Part shown: positions 58,208-64,000 of the stretch, piece after piece
Position numbering within the stretch: the first letter of the stretch is position 1
Layout of the letters: each line of letters begins with the position of its first letter
Origin: Dugong dugon
Lineage: Eukaryota > Chordata > Mammalia > Sirenia > Dugongidae
Length of the DNA stretch: 64,000 nt
Direction: 5' to 3'
NCBI GenBank assembly: GCA_030035585.1
Contig: CM057466.1
Coordinates: 59,155,233-59,219,232 of the forward strand
The notes under the pieces: generated by a model
What the model was told of the DNA's origin: nothing
The model's database searches: none
Seen by the model: the letters and a program-made list of their open reading frames with translations, nothing else
Made by a program: the position numbers and the translations under genes

Positions 58208-59465
58208 ATTTATTCTTATTTTATTTAAACACCATTTCAAAACTTTTTACTTACACATTTAAGTGATATTGACTATGCTCTTCCAATTGTGCTGCCATTC
58301 TCGCCCAAGATGAAGGCTTACAGGACAAAACAGCCTCCCATTTAATAGTTACTACAAATGTTGCCCTATAGCAGTGGTCAACAATCTCACAATACATCGA
58401 CAGTGTCCTTATTCAATTTGTGTTCCTTATCATCAGTTTCCTACTCTCCCTCTGCCTTCTGGCCCTTGTCACCGGACTCCTGTACATCGTTAGTCCCATT
58501 TAGTTTTACTGGGGTGTCCATTCCCAGGCTTAACATCGAACCTTGAAGGTAACTTCCCCTCTGAGCTGAAAGGGTGTCTGGGGGCCACACTCTCGAGGTT
58601 TCTCTAGTATTCTTTAGGCCAGTATATCTGGTCTTCTTTTTTTTTTTTTTTTGGGAGTTAAAATTATGCTCTACATCCTACTCCAGCTCTGCCCAGAACC
58701 CTCTGTTGTGATCCTGGTCAAAGGAGTCATTGGTGGTAGCCGGGCACCATCCAGCTGTACTGGGCTCAGTCCCGTGGAGGCCTTGGTAGCTGTGGACCAT
58801 TAGTCCTTCGGACTAATCTTTTCCTTGTATCCTGTTCTCTTCATTCTCCCTTGTTCCCGAAGGGATGAGATCAGTGGAGTATCTTAGATGGCCGCTCATA
58901 GGCTTTTAAGACCCCAGACACTACTCACCAAGGTAGAATGTAGAGCATTATCTTTATAAGTAGTGTCATGCCAATTGAGCTAGATGTTCCCCGAGATCAT
59001 GGTCCCCAGAGCCCTCCGTCCAACAACTCAGTCCCTCGGGGGGTTTGGATGTGTCTATAGGGCCTTCATGACCTTTCCTTGTGCAGGTTGTGTTAGTTTC
59101 CGCTGTACTATGTACTATCTCATCTCTCACCCAAGTTACCACTTACCTATTACCTATTTAGTATCCCCCCCCCCCCCTCCCATCCCTGGTAGCCAACAAG
59201 GATTGTTACATTTTGCATGTGAATTTTTTCATGGGTTTTTACAATAGAGGTCTCATACAATATTTGTCCTTTTGTGATTGACTTATTTCACTCAGCATAA
59301 TGTCCTCCAGTTTCATCCATGTTATGAAATGGTTCACAGATTCATTGTTGTTCTTTATCGTTGCATAGTACTCCATTGTGTGTATGTGCCATAGTTTGTG
59401 TATCCATTCATCTGTTGATGGACATCGAGGTTGTTTCCATCGTTTTGCTATTGTGAGGGATGCTG
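57714..59465 (-). mobile_element. L1 3' UTR and ORF2 C-terminal part
   Basis: A T run (reversed A-tail), then 'tgtacttcaggtgaaagctt' and a duplicated 3' UTR block ('gatattgactatgctcttcc' and 'gacattgactacgctcttcc'). From about 59230 the text is ORF2 end ('ctcagcataatgtcctccag'). 5' truncated at about 59465. The + strand frames at 57891-59247 are shadows. Confidence 0.85.
58179..58215. repeat. (TTTA)n microsatellite
   Basis: Tandem TTTA units inside the L1 3' UTR. Confidence 0.85.
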
Positions 59466-59474
59466 TATGCTACA

Positions 59475-59640
59475 TGGAAACCCTGGTGGTGTAGTGGTTA
59501 AGAGCTACAGTTACTAACCAAAAGATTGGCAGTTCATATCTACCAGGTGCTCCTTGGAAACCCTATGGGGCAGTTCTGCTCTGTCCTATAGGATCGCTAT
59601 GAGTCAGAGTTGACTCGACAGCAGTGGGTTTGGTTTTGGT
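59475..59640 (+). mobile_element. RTE-tailed SINE
   Basis: Starts 'ggaaaccctggtggtgtagt', tail 'gttgactcgacagcagtggg'. It sits directly beyond the truncated L1 end. Confidence 0.9.
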
Positions 59641-62370
59641 TATGTGATACATAATGGAGCATTTGGAGTACTTTAAAAAAAAACAACAAGGTGATTCAGA
59701 ATAGATTAGACCTTTTCCTTTTGAACAATACTCTCTTTTGTGTTTGGAAAATACTCTTAACTATTACGAATCATGTCAAGAAAAAACAAATCTTTTCCTA
59801 TTTTATTTTTCCTCATCCACCATCTGAGGGAATAGGGGACTTTTTCCCCTAAGATAGGAATCTTTGGACTAGATTTTTTCTCCCATCACTCTGAGGCACT
59901 TTTTATATTTTCTGCATACGATAGACATGCTCTTTGATAAATGTTTGTTGAATGAATGCTGCATGAACAAGGTGCTTAAAGCAATACTGTTCTTCCTTGC
60001 TACTGAAATACAAGTAGAGAAGAATCTTTCAGTCTCTTTAGCCAGTGAGTGACAAGAGCTTTTGTTGTGCCGTTGGCACCTGAGGCCCAGATATTCCTTT
60101 CTCTGTTACTGCTGCAACATCTCAAACCAAGATTGAGGCCTCCAGCAGCTCGCCACAACAGTTTCCCGTTTCTGAATGGTGTTAAAAAGTAAACTCAATA
60201 TATTTGGAAAACATAGCTCATTGCAGAGGAATCAAATTAACTTATCTGTTGATTGTTACCACAGTGTACTCAAAGTTCCAGAACTTGATATACAAAACAA
60301 TGAAACCTGAGCCTATAGCTTAGGGACCAAGAATGAAAGCTAAGTGAGGTCTACATTTAGGCCATGGAAATCTCCAGGCTTTATCTATTTAGTATTGACT
60401 TCTGCATGTTCAGAGCACACATTTTTAGTTTTTAACTCAGGCCTCTTTCACCTCTTTATATATGCCTTTTATTTATTTATTTTGATAGGGGGAGTCGGGT
60501 AGGTAAAGTTTTCACTATTAGAAATGAAAAAGTTAAATAAGATTAGTTCAAATAGCAAGAAAATACATAATATATGGTTCTATTTGATGTCTTACTGCCA
60601 CCCCTTTTTTAAACAGATGCATTTAAAATCTTATTTACACTAGTTATACGGATTATATAAAAAATAATCCCTAAATCATTTGCATTTGCTTTGGGAAAAC
60701 AATCAGAGACTGTCTTGGCGAGTGATCTCTTACAAGCGTCTTTTACTTTATCTTTTGGGGCCAGTTCCAGCTTAGCCTTGTGCTAACGATGCCCTGGGCC
60801 CAGCTGGTCACTGGCTGGGCAGCTTGGCTTCAGCTTGCCACAAAGTGAATAACCCACTCCCGTGTCCAGGATTTGGCTGTTTTGTGGTTGAATCACCCCA
60901 TTATTCTGTTTGGTTGGCTGGATGATACATTCTGCGGAGGAATTGTATCAAACCAGCAACTGAATCACAGGGAGCATCTAGAACAAGAAAATTGACTTAA
61001 ATGATGCGCGTCTCTCTAAAAGGTGTCTAAATGTGGGGAGAATTTCTATGGTGACATATTAGAACAGAAATGATGGTTAGAGAAGTTTCGGTCATGACTG
61101 TTTATTCCCCCACCCCTCCCAACACACACACTTCTCATTGAAAAAAACACCCTTAATCTTAACTGCCCCTCGCAACAAATATTTTCATTTTCCATGGGTA
61201 TTGGGATCATAGTATACACAGAATTCTTGTTTTTACCTTAAATTCTATCAGGTGTATTTTTTGGGATTCTAATACTTTTCCATCTGGCTTTTTTTGGAGG
61301 CATTTCTTCAATTGCAAATAGTTTTTTTAAAACTCAGTTTTTCACTATTCTGGCTAATGCTGTGGTGAAAAGCTTCCTGCACGTAGAATTTTTCTTCTGT
61401 TGGCATTGTTTAACTTTTTTTCAGAAAGAAAAATAAAATACTGGACCAGGTCTGTCCTAGAGCCCTTTATTGGAGATACCAGGCAGAGCAAAACGTACCA
61501 TGTCTACTGTTGGCAGAAGTTGTGGCAAAAGTTGTGTTTCTCAAGGCAAGGACAGAGGAGTTTAGAGAAACATTCGGTGTTGCTTAGATTGCTAATCGTA
61601 TGAATTGTTAGGTGGCTTCTGGGACTGTGACTTTTAAAACAGGGTGGATCCCGTAAGTAGTTTGGGTCACAGAAAAGGCACAGCCTCCACTGAGAGTACC
61701 AGGGGTGAGTTCATGTGATTCTTTCTTTAACCCTGGGATCCGGGATCCTGGGGCAGCAGTTAAAGATATGGATGACTGACGTGGGCTGATTAGGCTTCAG
61801 AGTCCCAGAGTTCCATTGTAATCCTCAAGGGCCCAATCTCTACATGTTTGGAAGGAAGAAGAGTCATTTGGGAGAATTCTTCTGAGAACTCAACATAGAT
61901 ACAGAACATTTTCAGAACAATCAAAGAAAGGCTTAAAAGATGACACCATCTGCCACTATGTTAGTAGGATAAAATTACATTTGAAGAAGCAAATTTGGTA
62001 AGACACTGCCTTGTAGTAATTATGCCCATTTATTTAATGAAAAAATTCCTTTGAGAATCAAATGTATACATTCCCTTCCTGTATTTTTAGGAAACAAAAT
62101 CTTCGTTGGTCTAATTTTTAATATCCTAGAGAAACTTAAAATTTTTCCATGGCACTGTTGGTGAGTTTAGGAATAGCCAGTCAGTTAACCTTCTTGTACT
62201 CTCAACAGGTTTTCTACCTTTGGGACACTCACTATACAGGGAGAAAAATTTTGAGCAGTTTTATTACTAATAGTTTATTTTCAAAAAGCAAACTATGACA
62301 GTGACCGTAAGAAGCCTTCTCATTAAAGAATTCCAAAATACACCTTCACTTTTGGGGAGCATTTTTACTT
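59641..62370. other. Longest repeat-poor stretch of the intron
   Basis: I recognise only a short L2-like end near 59930-59965 ('gataaatgtttgttgaatga') in 2.7 kb. No exon is visible. The frame at 61400-61603 has no domain. Such repeat-poor intron DNA can hold regulatory sequence, but I see no diagnostic motif. Confidence 0.45.
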
Positions 62371-62374
62371 GTAT

Positions 62375-63191
62375 GTTTGTTTTTTAACTTTTTATTTTAG
62401 AAAATTTCATATATATTCCAAAGTACACAGAATAGTTTAATGAATTCCCATGTTCAAATCACCCAGCTTCAACATTATCAAATCATAGCCAATCTTATCT
62501 GTCTATACTTCTACCCACTTTTGATCATCTTATCTCAAATTATTTTGAAACAATCTCAGTCATCATATCATTTCATCTGTAAATACTTTCATACTTCCAA
62601 AAAAGCAGAGAATCCTTTAAAATATTGCCATAGTATCACTGCAACACCTTAAAAAAAAGAATAGCAATTCATTAATATGATCAATGAACATTTATCTGAT
62701 TTTTAAATTTTTTCTCTTTTTCGTGAGGAAAAACTTAGATACAGTAAAGAATTTTTATATATGTACACATCAGTGTGACTACCATCCAGATCCAGTTATA
62801 GAACATATCCAGCACGCCAGTATCTTCCCCTAGGCCTCCTTCTCAGTCAGTATCCCCCCAAGGGCAACCACCGTTCTGACCTCTGTTACCATTAAAGGTC
62901 AGAATAATGGTTTGAACTTCAAGTAAATGGAATCATTTCGTATATATGTTTTGTATCTGGTTTATTTCATTCAACATTATCTGTGTGTGATTATTTAATG
63001 TTATTCCATTTAGCAGTAGTTTTTTTCTTTTTCATAGGTGTGAACTGTTCCATTGAGTGAATATGACACAATTACTCCATCCATTCTACTGTTGATGAAC
63101 ATTTGACTTGTTTCCAGTTTGAGACTACTAGGAATAATACTTCTATTAATATTATGTACACATCTTTGGGGTGCATAATCATTCAATTCTG

Positions 63192-63231
<40 letters not shown>

Positions 63232-64000
63232 TCACCCAGAAATGAAATTACGGAGTCATAGGTTAGGCATATGTTTAGCTTTAGTAGAAACTGCTAAGCA
63301 ATGTATGAGAGTTCCTTTTGCTCCACATCCTTCTGATACTTGGTATTATCATTCCTTTTAATTATGGCCAATCTGATGAGAGTATAGTGGTATTTCATTG
63401 TAGTTTTAATTTGTATTTTCCTCATAACTAATCATTTCCAGCACTTTTAAATATGCTATTGACCTTTGTATACCCTCTTTTGTGAAGTGCCTATTTTAAG
63501 AGTTTTGCCCATTTCTTACCAGTTCATCATTTTTTATTGATTCGTAGGAGTTTTTTAAAAAAATATATTCCAAATATGATCCTTTTGTTGGATATATATA
63601 TCGCAAGTATCTTCTCCCAGTCTATGGTTTGTCTTTTTCAATCTTTTATGAGTGAACAGAAATTCTTAATTTTAATGCAACTTGGTTGGTCTGTTCCTTT
63701 ATGGCTATGCATCTTGTATGCTGTTTAAGAAATCTTTGCTTACCTGTGTTCTCTCTGTGCTTTTCTCCTTTTTATCCTAAAAGTCTTGTTGGTTTTCTTT
63801 TCACTTTTAGGTTGATGATCCATCTCCAATTAAGTTTTGTTTTTGGTGTGAAGTAAGAGTTAAGATTTATTTTTTTCTACGTGACCTGGACCATTTAATG
63901 AAAAGATTAACCTTTCCCTTCTGAATTGCAGTGGTGTCTTTGTCATAAATCATATAGTCTATTCCATTGGTCTCTTTATTTCTCCTTGAGTCAACATTCC
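62375..64000 (-). mobile_element. Old L1 (L1M-type), runs off the window
   Basis: 3' UTR text ('ttttagaaaatttcatatat', 'gaattcccatgttcaaatca') is followed by ORF2 C-terminal text ('ttctcccagtctatggtttg', 'ttaaggtttgctct'-like). Diverged, without a usable ORF. Confidence 0.7.
63192..63231. repeat. (TA)n microsatellite
   Basis: TA repeats in two blocks separated by a single CA, inside the old L1. Confidence 0.85.

Overview
This window reads as vertebrate nuclear DNA, most likely from an afrotherian mammal and probably an elephant. There are no operons, no rRNA or tRNA genes, and almost no open coding sequence. What dominates is a very high load of SINEs ending in the 3' sequence of an RTE (BovB-like) LINE, RTE pieces themselves, and L1 copies with a distinctive 3' UTR. 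I associate that combination with Paenungulata (elephant, manatee, hyrax). The species is inference; the repeat content is seen directly.

The one real gene signal is on the + strand. A CpG island (about 9770-11240) contains an ATG at 10571 that opens a 52-codon first coding exon ending at a GT splice donor at 10729. The peptide matches my memory of the N-terminus of TTC39C, a tetratricopeptide-repeat protein. Positions 1-9770 are then upstream intergenic DNA. Positions 10729-64000 are intron 1, which continues past the window; I looked for exon 2 and did not find it.

Upstream part (1-9770): an L1 3' end, a MaLR-like LTR with a perfect TACAC duplication, MIR and L1M remnants, an RTE 3' piece carrying a 67-bp Tigger-like mini-transposon, an MLT1-type LTR with a nested tRNA-Gly-type SINE, an RTE 3' piece, another L1 3' end, and about 1.6 kb of AT-rich DNA without recognisable repeats.

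Intron part: dense SINEs on both strands; an old L1 (13.5-15.2 kb); a 476-bp fold-back element with hAT-like ends (24718-25193); the largest RTE copy (25.3-26.7 kb); a MaLR-type LTR (27.0-27.4 kb); a cluster of five SINEs in opposed orientations (34.1-35.7 kb); a full-length but dead L1 on the minus strand (41411-49509) with exact target duplications and a solo LTR inserted inside it; and further L1 and RTE pieces to the end.

The repeats work as a parasitic system. L1 and RTE encode (here, broken) copying enzymes. The tRNA-headed SINEs carry the RTE tail, which fits their having been copied by the RTE machinery. LTRs and DNA-transposon fragments are independent insertions. Nesting gives relative ages at several sites. 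Coordinates of repeats without stated target-site duplications are approximate to about 10-20 bases.
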